Below, in pieces: positions 49,855 through 58,918 of a stretch of DNA of 64,000 nt; positions within the stretch are counted from its first letter, which is position 1; the number at the start of each line of letters is the position of its first letter. The stretch is from assembly GCA_028281665.1 (NCBI GenBank), contig JANQJK010000008.1, forward strand, positions 212,929-276,928, in the 5' to 3' direction. The notes beneath the pieces were generated by a model. The model was not told the DNA's origin and did not search any database. It saw only the letters and a program-made list of their open reading frames with translations. The stretch is from Hyphococcus sp. GTDB taxonomy: Bacteria > Pseudomonadota > Alphaproteobacteria > Caulobacterales > Parvularculaceae. Both the position numbers and the translations under genes were made by a program.

Positions 49855-50559
49855 ATGAAGAAAGTTCGCAAGGACGCCGCGTCGGCGCTCGACGGGCGGT
49901 TGTTCGACGGCATGACGATCATGTCCGGCGGCTTCGGGCTTTGCGGCATTCCGGAAAACCTGATCGCGGCGATCCGCGATTCCGGCGTGAAAGACCTGAC
50001 GGTGATTTCCAACAACGCCGGCGTTGACGGGTTCGGGCTCGGCCTGCTGCTGGAAACGCGCCAGATCAAAAAAATGGTATCGTCCTATGTGGGCGAGAAC
50101 AAGGAGTTCGAGCGCCAGTTTCTTTCCGGCGAACTGGAGCTTGAGTTCAACCCGCAAGGCACGCTGGCCGAACGCTGCCGCGCCGGCGGCGCAGGGATCC
50201 CGGGCTTCTACACCAGGACCGGCGTCGGCACGGTCATCGCCGAGGGCAAGGAACACAAGGAATTCGACGGCGAGACCTACATCATGGAGACCGGGCTGGT
50301 CGCCGACCTTTCCATCGTGAAGGCCTGGAAAGGCGACGAGCAGGGCAATCTCATCTACCGTAAGACGGCGCGGAACTTTAACCCGATGATGGCGTCGGCC
50401 GGAAAGGCCACCGTCGCGGAAGTCGAGGAGATCGTCCCCCTCGGCAGCATGGACCCGGACTGCATCCATACGCCCGGCATTTTCGTTCAGAACATCATTA
50501 AGGGCGAGCACGAAAAACGGATCGAACAGCGCACGGTGCGCGAGCGGGAGAACGCGTAA
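49855..50559 (+). CDS. scoA: Succinyl-CoA:3-ketoacid CoA-transferase subunit A
   Basis: 234 aa. [34 protein letters not shown] and [19 protein letters not shown], plus [20 protein letters not shown], are typical of ScoA/AtoD-type subunits. With ScoB it exchanges CoA between succinyl-CoA and acetoacetate for ketone-body or short-chain acid use. RBS GGAGAAACAGAA before ATG 49855. The B subunit starts on the base after the stop. Confidence 0.96.
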   Translation: MKKVRKDAASALDGRLFDGMTIMSGGFGLCGIPENLIAAIRDSGVKDLTVISNNAGVDGFGLGLLLETRQIKKMVSSYVGENKEFERQFLSGELELEFNPQGTLAERCRAGGAGIPGFYTRTGVGTVIAEGKEHKEFDGETYIMETGLVADLSIVKAWKGDEQGNLIYRKTARNFNPMMASAGKATVAEVEEIVPLGSMDPDCIHTPGIFVQNIIKGEHEKRIEQRTVRERENA

Positions 50560-51198
50560 ATGTCCTGGGACAGAAATGACATGGCGCGCCGCGCCGCGCA
50601 GGAACTGGAAGACGGGTTTTACGTCAATCTCGGCATCGGCATTCCGACTCTGGTCGCGAACTTCATTCCGGACGGCGTCGACGTTACTCTGCAATCGGAA
50701 AACGGCATGCTCGGTATGGGACCGTTTCCCTATGACGACGAGGTCGATCCCGATCTCATCAACGCCGGCAAGCAGACGATTACCGAACTTCGCCGCACGT
50801 CGTATTTTTCCTCGGCGGACTCATTCGGCATGATCCGCGGCGGTCATATCGACCTGTCGGTGCTGGGCGCCATGGAAGTTTCGGAGAAAGGCGATCTCGC
50901 CAACTGGATGATCCCCGGCAAGATGGTCAAAGGCATGGGCGGGGCGATGGACCTTGTGGCCGGCGTCAAACGGGTTGTGGTCGTTATGGATCACGCCTCC
51001 AAGTCCGGCGCGCCAAAGCTGCTGCATGAATGTTCGCTGCCGCTCACCGGTCAGCAGGTTGTCGACATGGTGATCACCAATCTCGGCGTTTTCGAGATCG
51101 GCCGCGGCAAGGGTATGACGCTCACCGAACTGGCGCCGGGCGTGACCGTCGACGATGTAAAGGCGCAGACTGAAGCAAAGTACGAGGTTGCGGCCTGA
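50560..51198 (+). CDS. scoB: Succinyl-CoA:3-ketoacid CoA-transferase subunit B
   Basis: 212 aa. [20 protein letters not shown], catalytic Glu47 in [14 protein letters not shown], and [20 protein letters not shown]. Complements the A subunit. The HxlR regulator lies convergently 12 bases beyond the stop. Confidence 0.96.
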   Translation: MSWDRNDMARRAAQELEDGFYVNLGIGIPTLVANFIPDGVDVTLQSENGMLGMGPFPYDDEVDPDLINAGKQTITELRRTSYFSSADSFGMIRGGHIDLSVLGAMEVSEKGDLANWMIPGKMVKGMGGAMDLVAGVKRVVVVMDHASKSGAPKLLHECSLPLTGQQVVDMVITNLGVFEIGRGKGMTLTELAPGVTVDDVKAQTEAKYEVAA

Positions 51199-51210
51199 TT
51201 GACCGTCGGT

Positions 51211-51900
51211 CTAACCGACTGCGGCTTTCGACGGCGCCTCCTCATCGTGCACATGCACGATGCAATTGAGAAGATGTTCGATCGCTTTCTCGTCACCGGT
51301 CACCTGAAACCGCCGCAGCGCTTCTTCGCGCGATAACTCGGCGCGAAAGGCTTTCATCATCGTTGAGACGTCGGTGGCAATCTTGGCGGCCGCCGGCGCA
51401 TCGGCGCCGCGGCGCGCGATCATCTCTTCGTTGATATAATAAAGCGTATACGGATAATCGTCGATAATCAGCCGCGCCACATAGGAAACGCCAGGCTGCG
51501 GGCAGTGATTGGCAAAGAGTTCCACGGCGAGCGCAACGGAGTCCGGCTGCAGGTCGTCGGCATAAATGCAGTCCCGCGCCGGGGATGGGTCCGGGCGGGT
51601 CATAAAATAGTGGATCGACCATTTCATGAGCTGGCGGATGGCCGGGCGCAGTTGCTCGCCCATCTCCGACAGGCGGTAGCCGCCGCCGGCGTGGCCCGGT
51701 GCGTCGATGACGCCGGCCTCGTCCAGTTCTTTCAGGCGCTTCGACAGAAGATTGGCGCCGAGCCCCGGCAGACCGGCCTGCAAATCCCCGAACCGGCGCG
51801 GGCCAAGGAACAGATCGCGCAGAATCAGAAGTGTCCACCGCTCGCCCAGAAGGTCCAGCGCGTGGGCCAGAATGCAATCCTGATTATATGTCCTGGTCAT
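51211..51900 (-). CDS. HxlR-family winged-helix regulator with C-terminal extension
   Basis: 229 aa from ATG 51900. HxlR core: DCILAHALDLLGERWTLLIL, LFLGPRRFGDLQAGLPGLGA, NLLSKRLKELDEAGVI, and GEQLRPAIRQLMKWS. About 110 further residues follow (an SCP2-like ligand domain is likely: VALAVELFANHCPQPGVSYV), longer than the usual 110-130 aa HxlR. Cys9 is where redox-sensing HxlR members carry theirs. Likely regulates a divergent or nearby gene. Confidence 0.88.
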   Translation of the reverse strand: MTRTYNQDCILAHALDLLGERWTLLILRDLFLGPRRFGDLQAGLPGLGANLLSKRLKELDEAGVIDAPGHAGGGYRLSEMGEQLRPAIRQLMKWSIHYFMTRPDPSPARDCIYADDLQPDSVALAVELFANHCPQPGVSYVARLIIDDYPYTLYYINEEMIARRGADAPAAAKIATDVSTMMKAFRAELSREEALRRFQVTGDEKAIEHLLNCIVHVHDEEAPSKAAVG

Positions 51901-52108
51901 TGATTTCTTTTTGTTTTTCCACCCTGAAGGGGCCGGTCTCCGCCGGCGCCGCGCCCAGCGTACTCCAATTGTCGTCAATGTGTCATAGCCTGCAAAATAG
52001 CAGAAAATTCACAAAAAACACTTTACACTTTAATTTTATATAGTACATTGTTCGTTATTCGCAAGGAGAAACCCCGGCCCCCGCGCCGCAACTTCAAGGA
52101 TCCCGATC
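51901..52108. promoter_or_regulatory. AT-rich divergent promoter region between HxlR gene and small exported protein
   Basis: Bases about 51990-52050 are strikingly AT-rich (CTTTACACTTTAATTTTATATAGTACATTG), with TTTACA (52022) and TACATT 16 bases later as a possible promoter. A stray AAGGAG lies at 52063. No ORF seen in the gap. Confidence 0.45.
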
Positions 52109-52399
52109 ATGTCAATCAAACTGATAGCCCCTGTCGCCGCCGCCGCTTTCGCATTTGCGGGCGCGACGGCCATGGCGGAAGGCTGGAGCGAAAAAATTGA
52201 AATGTGCGCCCTCGCGGCCGAAGACGAAGGGCTGGTCGATCTTTCCAGATATGCGGCCGAGTTTGACGGCGGCACGACGCGGCGCCTGTCGCTTGCGTTC
52301 TATCCCCTCGCCGAGGGCGATGCGGGCGAGGACGATATCGTTGAAGTTGAATGCAGAATTGCTCGCGGCCGCGTGGTCTCGGTTGACCAGCGGTCGTGA
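52109..52399 (+). CDS. Small exported protein of unknown function
   Basis: 96 aa. Signal peptide (LIAPVAAAAFAFAGATAMA, cleavage after AMA-E) and a short mature part (GWSEKIEMCALAAEDEGLVD, then GGTTRRLSLAFYPLAEGDAG) with two cysteines (EMCAL, VECRI) that could form a disulfide. AAGGA lies about 9 bases before ATG 52109. No family recognised. Ends before a terminator. Confidence 0.75.
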   Translation: MSIKLIAPVAAAAFAFAGATAMAEGWSEKIEMCALAAEDEGLVDLSRYAAEFDGGTTRRLSLAFYPLAEGDAGEDDIVEVECRIARGRVVSVDQRS

Positions 52400-52448
52400 A
52401 GCAAGCCCCGCGTCGCCTTCGGGCGGCGCATTACTCCCTGAACTTGAC

Positions 52449-52477
52449 CGCCCGCGGGTTTCCGCGGGCGTTTTTTT
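52449..52477 (+). terminator. Terminator after the small exported protein
   Basis: 9-bp stem CGCCCGCGG/CCGCGGGCG with a 4-base loop (GTTT) and TTTTTTT. Its T-run touches the stop codon of the convergent minus-strand hydrolase. Confidence 0.92.
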
Positions 52478-53399
52478 ATTTGGCGCTTAGGGAGGCGTGG
52501 GCGGAGCGAATCATGCGCTCGCCATTGATAAAGCCTTGTCCCCAGTCATCGTTAAGGTCGCTCAAGGGATCGGCGGCGACGGCGGCGTCCGCGTCCATGC
52601 CCTCATCGATCAGCGCCTGAATGCGCGCGCGCACCTCTTTCAACATATCGGTCGTACGCTGAAGGTCCGCCTTGTCTGCAAGGGGGCCATGGCCGGGGAT
52701 GATCTTCGTTGCATCGTCAATCTTGCCCAGAACGCTTGCATGGGCGGCGATATAGCCGTTGAGATCGCCGCCGGAGCGCAGATCGACAAACGGATATCCG
52801 CCATTGAAGAAAATGTCGCCCATGTGAACGACGTTGGCGTCCTTGAAAAAGATGATGGCGTCGCCGTCCGTATGGGCTTTTTGAGGGTGCCACACGTGGA
52901 TGTGCTGGCCGTTCCAGTGAAAGGAGATGGTTTTCGAAAAGGTGATGACGGGCAGGGCGTCGGCAGGGGCCGGACCCACATCCGGAAGACCGTCGCCGCC
53001 CTTCATGCCTTCCTTCAGGCGTTTGCGAACATTGTCATGCGCGACGATGTGTGCGCCTGACTTGCCGAAATGCTCGTTCCCCCCAGTGTGATCGAAATGC
53101 CAGTGCGTATTGAGCACGAACTCGACCGGCTCTGCCGTCACCTTGGCGATGGCGGCCATGATCTTGTCGGAAAGCGGCGCGAACTGATCGTCGATGACAA
53201 AGGCGCCGTCCGCTCCGACCGACAGGCCGATATTGCCGCCGGCGCCTTCCAGCATATAGATCCCGTCTGTGACCTTCGTCGTCTCGATCTCGACATTGGA
53301 GAAATCATTCTGCGCGGCGCATACGCCCAGCGTTGCTACGGCGGCGGCCCCAGCGGCGACAATGTCCTTGATCACGGCTATAGCTCCCGGTTTCTGCAT
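52476..53399 (-). CDS. Exported metallo-beta-lactamase-fold hydrolase
   Basis: 307 aa. Hydrophobic N-terminal export segment, zinc motif THWHFDHTGGNE (H99, H101, D103, H104), then downstream His ligands in QKAHTDGD and PGHGPL. Resembles class B beta-lactamase-like hydrolases of proteobacterial periplasm; true lactamase activity is not implied. ATG 53399. Convergent with the gene before it. Confidence 0.88.
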   Translation of the reverse strand: MQKPGAIAVIKDIVAAGAAAVATLGVCAAQNDFSNVEIETTKVTDGIYMLEGAGGNIGLSVGADGAFVIDDQFAPLSDKIMAAIAKVTAEPVEFVLNTHWHFDHTGGNEHFGKSGAHIVAHDNVRKRLKEGMKGGDGLPDVGPAPADALPVITFSKTISFHWNGQHIHVWHPQKAHTDGDAIIFFKDANVVHMGDIFFNGGYPFVDLRSGGDLNGYIAAHASVLGKIDDATKIIPGHGPLADKADLQRTTDMLKEVRARIQALIDEGMDADAAVAADPLSDLNDDWGQGFINGERMIRSAHASLSAK

Positions 53400-53530
53400 G
53401 GTGCGGCGGCGATAGCACGGCGCGTCCGTGGCGCGAAGTCACGTTGGCGTTGGACCTAGCGTTAACCAGTTTTGTTGCGGTGCAGCGCGGGCCTTGATAA
53501 AGGGGCAGGCGTTTTGCAAAGAGAAATCCT

Positions 53531-54880
53531 ATGACATGGACGCGTGACAGCTGGCGGGAACGGCCGGCCAAACACATTCCGGACGACTACCCCAACCCCG
53601 ACGCGGTTGCCGCGGTGGAGGCGGAGCTGTCGACCTATCCGCCGCTGGTTTTCGCCGGTGAAGCGCGCCGGCTGCGGGCCTCGCTCGCAGAGGTTGCGGC
53701 GGGCAAGGCGTTCCTGCTCCAGGGCGGGGACTGTGCGGAGAGCTTCAAGGAGTTTCATCCGAACAACATCCGCGACACGTTCCGGGTTCTGTTGCAGATG
53801 GCGGTGGCGCTGACCTTTGGCGCAGCGATGCCGGTGGTCAAAGTCGGCCGCATCGCCGGTCAGTTTGCAAAGCCGCGATCGTCGCCGGTGGAGACGATCG
53901 ACGGCGTGACCCTGCCCAGCTATCGCGGGGACAACATCAACAGTCAGAAGTTTTCGGCGGACGCGCGCGCGCCGGACCCGCAGCGACTGCTCAAGGCCTA
54001 CGGTCAGGCTGCGGCGACCCTCAACCTCATTCGCGCCTTTGCGACAGGCGGATACGCCGACCTCCGCAACGTGCACAAATGGAACCTTGAATTTGTCTCC
54101 GGCAATGCGCAGGAAGACCGGTATCGCGTGCTCGCGGACAAGATTTCCGAAGCGCTGACGTTCATGGAGGCTTGCGGCGTTCTCGGCGAGGATATCCGCG
54201 CCCTGCGCGAGGTGAACTTTTATACAAGCCATGAAGCGCTGCTGCTTGGTTATGAAGCGGCGATGACCCGCGTCGATTCAACGACCGGCGACTGGTACGA
54301 CACGTCCGCTCACATGTTGTGGATCGGCGATCGCACGCGCCAGCCGGACGGCGCCCATGTCGAGTTCTGTCGCGGCGTTGAAAACCCGATCGGCATTAAG
54401 TGCGGGCCATCTCTGGAACCGGACGAGCTGCTGACGCTGCTTGATATCCTGAACCCGAAAAACGAAGCGGGCCGTATCGTGCTTATTGCCCGGTTTGGCG
54501 CGGACAACGCCAGCGCCGGTCTGCCGCCCCTGTTGCAGAAGGTTCAGGGCGAAGGCCGCGAGGTCGTCTGGTCCTGCGATCCGATGCACGGCAACACCAT
54601 CAAAGCGTCGAGCGGATACAAAACACGCCCGTTCGACGCCATCCTTTCCGAAGTAAATACATTTGTTGACGTTTGCCGTGCGGAAGGCGCTCATCCGGGC
54701 GGCGTCCATTTTGAAATGACAGGGCAGAACGTGACGGAATGTTTAGGTGGATCGCAGGAGATCTCCGAAGCGGATCTTTCCTCTCGGTATCACACCCATT
54801 GCGATCCAAGGCTGAACGCCACGCAATCCCTTGAGCTGGCGTACATCCTCGCGGACCGGTTTAAAGAGTTTCGCAAGTGA
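53531..54880 (+). CDS. Class II 3-deoxy-7-phosphoheptulonate (DAHP) synthase
   Basis: 449 aa. [15 protein letters not shown] start, [68 protein letters not shown]. These are landmarks of plant-type class II DAHP synthases, first step of aromatic amino-acid synthesis. Length normal. Confidence 0.96.
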   Translation: MTWTRDSWRERPAKHIPDDYPNPDAVAAVEAELSTYPPLVFAGEARRLRASLAEVAAGKAFLLQGGDCAESFKEFHPNNIRDTFRVLLQMAVALTFGAAMPVVKVGRIAGQFAKPRSSPVETIDGVTLPSYRGDNINSQKFSADARAPDPQRLLKAYGQAAATLNLIRAFATGGYADLRNVHKWNLEFVSGNAQEDRYRVLADKISEALTFMEACGVLGEDIRALREVNFYTSHEALLLGYEAAMTRVDSTTGDWYDTSAHMLWIGDRTRQPDGAHVEFCRGVENPIGIKCGPSLEPDELLTLLDILNPKNEAGRIVLIARFGADNASAGLPPLLQKVQGEGREVVWSCDPMHGNTIKASSGYKTRPFDAILSEVNTFVDVCRAEGAHPGGVHFEMTGQNVTECLGGSQEISEADLSSRYHTHCDPRLNATQSLELAYILADRFKEFRK

Positions 54881-54926
54881 TTTTGCCCCTCAGGCCCCCT
54901 TGTATCCGGCCTGCAATAGGGTGAAA

Positions 54927-54941
54927 CATAGTTTGACTATG
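54927..54941. promoter_or_regulatory. Small inverted repeat upstream of the sugar-gene pair
   Basis: CATAG-TTTGA-CTATG (54927-54941), in the 175-base gap after the DAHP synthase gene. Possible operator; nothing else seen in this gap. Confidence 0.3.
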
Positions 54942-55055
54942 GCTGAGCGACGGTATCTTTCATCCGCCGCATTTAACCAGTAAGGCGTCAATCAGGGTTT
55001 GGGGAAAAGTGTTTGGTGATCGCCCTGAATTCCGGCAAGCCGAACGGAGTGTCGC

Positions 55056-56000
55056 GTGGCTGCATTGAAGTTGGGCGTAGCCGGAGCCGGCGTTTTCGGA
55101 TCCTATCACGCTGCGAAAATTGACGCGCTTGCCGATGCTGATCTTGTCGGCATCTACGACACGGATCAGGCCCGTGCGGAAGCGCTCGCCGTGAAATTCG
55201 CTACAAGCGTTTTTGTCGACTACGACGCCTTTCTCGGTGCTCTCGACGCTGTTGTGGTTGCTGCGCCTGCCATCGCACATTTCGAGCTTGCCGAAACGGC
55301 GCTCAACGCCGGCAGGCACGTTTTTATTGAGAAGCCCGTGGCGTCCAGCGCCGCATCGGCGTCGGCGCTTGCGCAACTGGCTGATCAAAAAGGCTTAGTG
55401 CTGCAGGCGGGCCATCAGGAACGCTACGTATGCGATGCGATCGGTCTGTTCTCCAGGAAGCGTCCGCCCCAGCGCATCGAGTGCGTGCGGCACGTGCCTT
55501 TCACGGGCCGCTGCGGTGACGTCTCGGCGGTGTTCGACCTCATGGTTCACGATATCGATCTGATCCGACGCCTGACGAACGCCGAGCTGTTGAACGTCTC
55601 CGCGGAAGGAAATGCTGAAAAAGTCGCCGCGGAATTATTTCTGTCATCTGGCACGCTGGCGGTATTGAGCGCACGGCGCTCCGCAAAAGCGTCCGAACGG
55701 CGCATGACCATCGTCTATGATGACGGGGTCATTGATTTCGACTTCATTCGTCGCACGCTCTCCAATACGACCGATGCGGCAATCTCGTCCGTTTTTGACG
55801 CTGGCGCCGCGCCGCTGGCGGTTCGCGACCCTCTTGCATATGGAGCCGAACTCTTCGCAAATGGCGTTCGCTGCGGTAAAACCCTGGGTGTAAGCGGTGA
55901 AGACGCCGCCGAGACTGTAAAATGGGCGCGGAATATTGAGCAGGCGGCTGGTATTGAGGCCGTGCGCGATATCGATCTGCGCAAAAGGGTGCGCAAATGA
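55056..56000 (+). CDS. Gfo/Idh/MocA oxidoreductase, GnnA-like
   Basis: 314 aa, GTG start. N-terminal GVAGAGVFGSYHAAKIDALA NAD site, EKP motif (HVFIEKPVA), GHQERY, then VPFTGRCGDVSAVFDLMVHD, which is typical of the GnnA/UDP-GlcNAc 3-oxidase group. The next gene is a DegT aminotransferase with overlapping start. The pair resembles gnnA-gnnB, which make UDP-GlcNAc3N for lipid A with amide-linked chains (Caulobacter lipid A has such sugars). Other nucleotide-sugar pathways remain possible. Confidence 0.85.
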   Translation: MAALKLGVAGAGVFGSYHAAKIDALADADLVGIYDTDQARAEALAVKFATSVFVDYDAFLGALDAVVVAAPAIAHFELAETALNAGRHVFIEKPVASSAASASALAQLADQKGLVLQAGHQERYVCDAIGLFSRKRPPQRIECVRHVPFTGRCGDVSAVFDLMVHDIDLIRRLTNAELLNVSAEGNAEKVAAELFLSSGTLAVLSARRSAKASERRMTIVYDDGVIDFDFIRRTLSNTTDAAISSVFDAGAAPLAVRDPLAYGAELFANGVRCGKTLGVSGEDAAETVKWARNIEQAAGIEAVRDIDLRKRVRK

Positions 56001-57160
56001 ACGGTGTCGCTAATATCTCGCTTGCCGCCGAATCCCGGCAGGGGCGGATATCTTTTATCGATCTCGTTGCGCAGCAGCGGCGTATTCGTCCCGCTGTCGA
56101 GCGCCGGCTTCAAGCCGTGCTTGACCACGGCAAGTACATCGCGGGCCCGGAAATCGAGGAACTGGAAGAGATGCTCTCGGCGCGCACGGGCGCGGCTGGG
56201 GCCATCGCCTGCGCCAGCGGCACAGCAGCGCTGATCATTCCGCTCTTTGCGTTGGATGTGAAACAGGGTGATGCAGTTTTCATCCCCTCTTTCACCTATA
56301 ATGCGACAGCAAATGCTGTCTTGGTCACCGGCGCGACGCCGGTCTTCGTCGACATTGATCCGGCGACGTTCAACATCGACTCTGGCGACCTGAAGGCGAA
56401 AATCGCTGAAGTGCGTGCGAGTGGCGAATTGAATCCGAGATGCGTAATTCCCGTGGACATGTTCGGATCGCCTGCGGATTATGCAGCGATTGCGACCATT
56501 GCATCGGACGAAGGCTTGTCCGTGCTGTCCGACGGCGCGCAGAGTTTTGGCGGTGTGCTGAACAATCGTATCGTTGGTAATCTTGCGCCTGCAACGTCCA
56601 CCAGTTTTTTCCCCGGTAAAGCGCTCGGCGCCTACGGCGATGCGGGCGCGGTATTCACCCAGGACGTGCGCGATATTGAGGAATGGATGTCGATCCGCTG
56701 GCACGGCACCGACAATGAACGCAAAACATCCGTGCGCGTCGGGTTTAACGGGCGCATGGATACGTTTCAGGCGGCGGTGCTGCTGGAAAAGCTGAAGATT
56801 TTCGATGATGAGCTGGCGGTGCGCCGACAGATTGCGCAGACCTATGATTCCCGGTTCGCCGGATTTGCGCGCCCGCAACGGCATCTGCCGGGCGCGCAAT
56901 CGGGCTGTGCGTATTATTCGATGTGCGTCGACGATCGGGACGCAGTCGTTGCGCAGGCCAAGAAGATGGGCGTGCCGACGGCGATTTATTATACAACGCC
57001 GCTCCACAAGATGCCGGCTTTTGCCGAATTCGCGCCGGAAGGCGGCCTGCCGGCGACGGATGCGGTTTCGGGAGAAATCTTCGCCCTGCCGATGCACCCC
57101 TATTTAACGCCGGATCAGGTCGATTATATCTGTGACGTAGTGGAAGCGGCGGCGTCCTAG
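55997..57160 (+). CDS. DegT/DnrJ/EryC1/StrS aminotransferase, GnnB-like
   Basis: 387 aa, ATGA overlap with the oxidoreductase gene. ISFIDLVAQQRRIRPAVERR, GKYIAGPEIEELEEM, ACASGTAALIIPL, and Lys208 in SFFPGKALGAYGDAG for PLP. Transfers an amino group to the keto sugar from the previous enzyme. Pathway assignment as for its partner. Confidence 0.88.
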   Translation: MNGVANISLAAESRQGRISFIDLVAQQRRIRPAVERRLQAVLDHGKYIAGPEIEELEEMLSARTGAAGAIACASGTAALIIPLFALDVKQGDAVFIPSFTYNATANAVLVTGATPVFVDIDPATFNIDSGDLKAKIAEVRASGELNPRCVIPVDMFGSPADYAAIATIASDEGLSVLSDGAQSFGGVLNNRIVGNLAPATSTSFFPGKALGAYGDAGAVFTQDVRDIEEWMSIRWHGTDNERKTSVRVGFNGRMDTFQAAVLLEKLKIFDDELAVRRQIAQTYDSRFAGFARPQRHLPGAQSGCAYYSMCVDDRDAVVAQAKKMGVPTAIYYTTPLHKMPAFAEFAPEGGLPATDAVSGEIFALPMHPYLTPDQVDYICDVVEAAAS

Positions 57161-57191
57161 CGATCGCGCGGCGCCCCAATCGTCGGGCCAG

Positions 57192-58853
57192 ATGACCGAA
57201 AAGCTGAACATCGCCATTGCGCAAGTCTCGCCGACGGTCGGCGATATTGACGGCAACCTCGCCCTCGCCCGCGCGGCGCGCGCCGAGGCGGCTGAGGCCG
57301 GCGCCGATCTGGTGGTTTTTTCCGAGCTTTTCGTCAGCGGCTACCCGCCGGAAGATCTGGTTCAGAAACCTTCGTTCCAGCGCGCCTGTCGCCGCGCTGC
57401 GGAGGCCTTCGCGGAAGACACCGCCGATGGCGGTCCCGGCGTCATTATCGGCGTTCCCTGGCGCGATGGTCCGCATCTTTATAACGCCGGCGCCTTCCTT
57501 CAGGGCGGGCGCGTCGACGCCGTTCGGTATAAGTCACACCTTCCCAATTACGGCGTCTTCGACGAACCGCGCCGGTTTGCGTCCGGCCCTGAACTGCCCC
57601 AGCCCGTTGAGGTCAACGGCTTCAGGATCGGGCTGATGATCTGCGAGGATATGTGGCTGCCCGGTCCCGGCGAACATCTGCGCGACAACGGGGCGGAACT
57701 TTTCATCGTGCCGCACGGATCGCCGTTTCGGGAGACCGCGCTGAACGAACGGGTGGGCGCCGCTCGCGACCGGCTGCGCGCTTGCGGACTGCCGCTCCTT
57801 TTCGTCAATCAGATCGCCGGCCAGGACGAAGTTGTTTTTGAAGGCGCGAGCTTTGTCATGGCGGCGGACGGCGCTGTCGCCCATCGCTGTCCGCAATTCA
57901 TGGAAGGTCTCTATCTGACCCGGTGGGAGCGCGACGCAGACCGTGTCGTCTGCGTCGACGGGCCGAACCATGACTGGGTCGGCGATGAGGAAATGGTCTA
58001 TCGCGCCGTCACCATGGCGGTTCGCGACTATGTGACCCGCAACCGTTTCAAGGGCGTTGTCATCGGTCTTTCCGGCGGCGTCGATTCCGCGCTGACCGCG
58101 GCGATTGCGGTCGATGCGCTGGGCGCCGATGCGGTTCACTGCGTGATGATGCCCTCGCGCTATACGTCCGATGAAAGCCTCGAAGACGCGGCGGCGTGCG
58201 CCGATTTTCTGGGCGTTTCCTACCGCACGATTGCGATTGAACCGGGTGTCGCGGCGTTTGAAACCATGATGGCCGATGCGTTTGAAGACACGCAGGCCGA
58301 CACGACGGAAGAAAACATCCAGTCGCGCCTGCGCGGCGTTATCCTCATGGCGCTGTCCAACAAGTTCGGCGACATGGTGCTGACCACCGGCAACAAGTCG
58401 GAGATGTCGGTCGGTTACGCGACGCTCTATGGGGACATGAACGGCGGATATAATCCGCTTAAGGACATCTGGAAGCTGGACGTTTTCGCCCTGTGCCGCT
58501 GGCGCAATGCAAACGATGCGCCGGACCTGAAAGGCCCGAAAGGTGAGGTCATCCCGGAACGGATCATTACCAAGCCCCCAAGCGCGGAGCTGCGCGAGGA
58601 CCAGCGCGACGACGATTCGCTGCCGCCTTACGACATTCTCGATCCGATCCTTGAGGCCCTTGTCGAAAAGGAGATGGCCGTCAGCGATATCGTCGCGCTC
58701 GGATATGATGAGAAAACGGTGCGGCGGGTGGAGCATCTCGTCTATGTGGCCGAATACAAACGCCGTCAGGCGCCGCCGGGCCCGAAGGTAACCGCCGTCA
58801 ATTTCGGTCGCGACCGGCGCTATCCCATCACCAATGGGTGGCGCGACCGCTAG
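57192..58853 (+). CDS. nadE: Glutamine-dependent NAD+ synthetase
   Basis: 553 aa. N-terminal CN-hydrolase amidase domain (IAIAQVSPTVGDIDGNLALA, VFSELFVSGYPPEDL, and MICEDMW with the nucleophilic Cys) feeding ammonia to the C-terminal synthetase with P-loop GLSGGVDSALTAA and TGNKSEMSVGYATLYGDMNG. Final step of NAD synthesis. ATG 57192. Confidence 0.97.
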   Translation: MTEKLNIAIAQVSPTVGDIDGNLALARAARAEAAEAGADLVVFSELFVSGYPPEDLVQKPSFQRACRRAAEAFAEDTADGGPGVIIGVPWRDGPHLYNAGAFLQGGRVDAVRYKSHLPNYGVFDEPRRFASGPELPQPVEVNGFRIGLMICEDMWLPGPGEHLRDNGAELFIVPHGSPFRETALNERVGAARDRLRACGLPLLFVNQIAGQDEVVFEGASFVMAADGAVAHRCPQFMEGLYLTRWERDADRVVCVDGPNHDWVGDEEMVYRAVTMAVRDYVTRNRFKGVVIGLSGGVDSALTAAIAVDALGADAVHCVMMPSRYTSDESLEDAAACADFLGVSYRTIAIEPGVAAFETMMADAFEDTQADTTEENIQSRLRGVILMALSNKFGDMVLTTGNKSEMSVGYATLYGDMNGGYNPLKDIWKLDVFALCRWRNANDAPDLKGPKGEVIPERIITKPPSAELREDQRDDDSLPPYDILDPILEALVEKEMAVSDIVALGYDEKTVRRVEHLVYVAEYKRRQAPPGPKVTAVNFGRDRRYPITNGWRDR

Positions 58854-58918
58854 GGCGCGCCCTTTGTCGGTTCTCCGGCGGCGTGTATGCTCGCCGTTTC
58901 CGGAACCGGCGGAGACCG

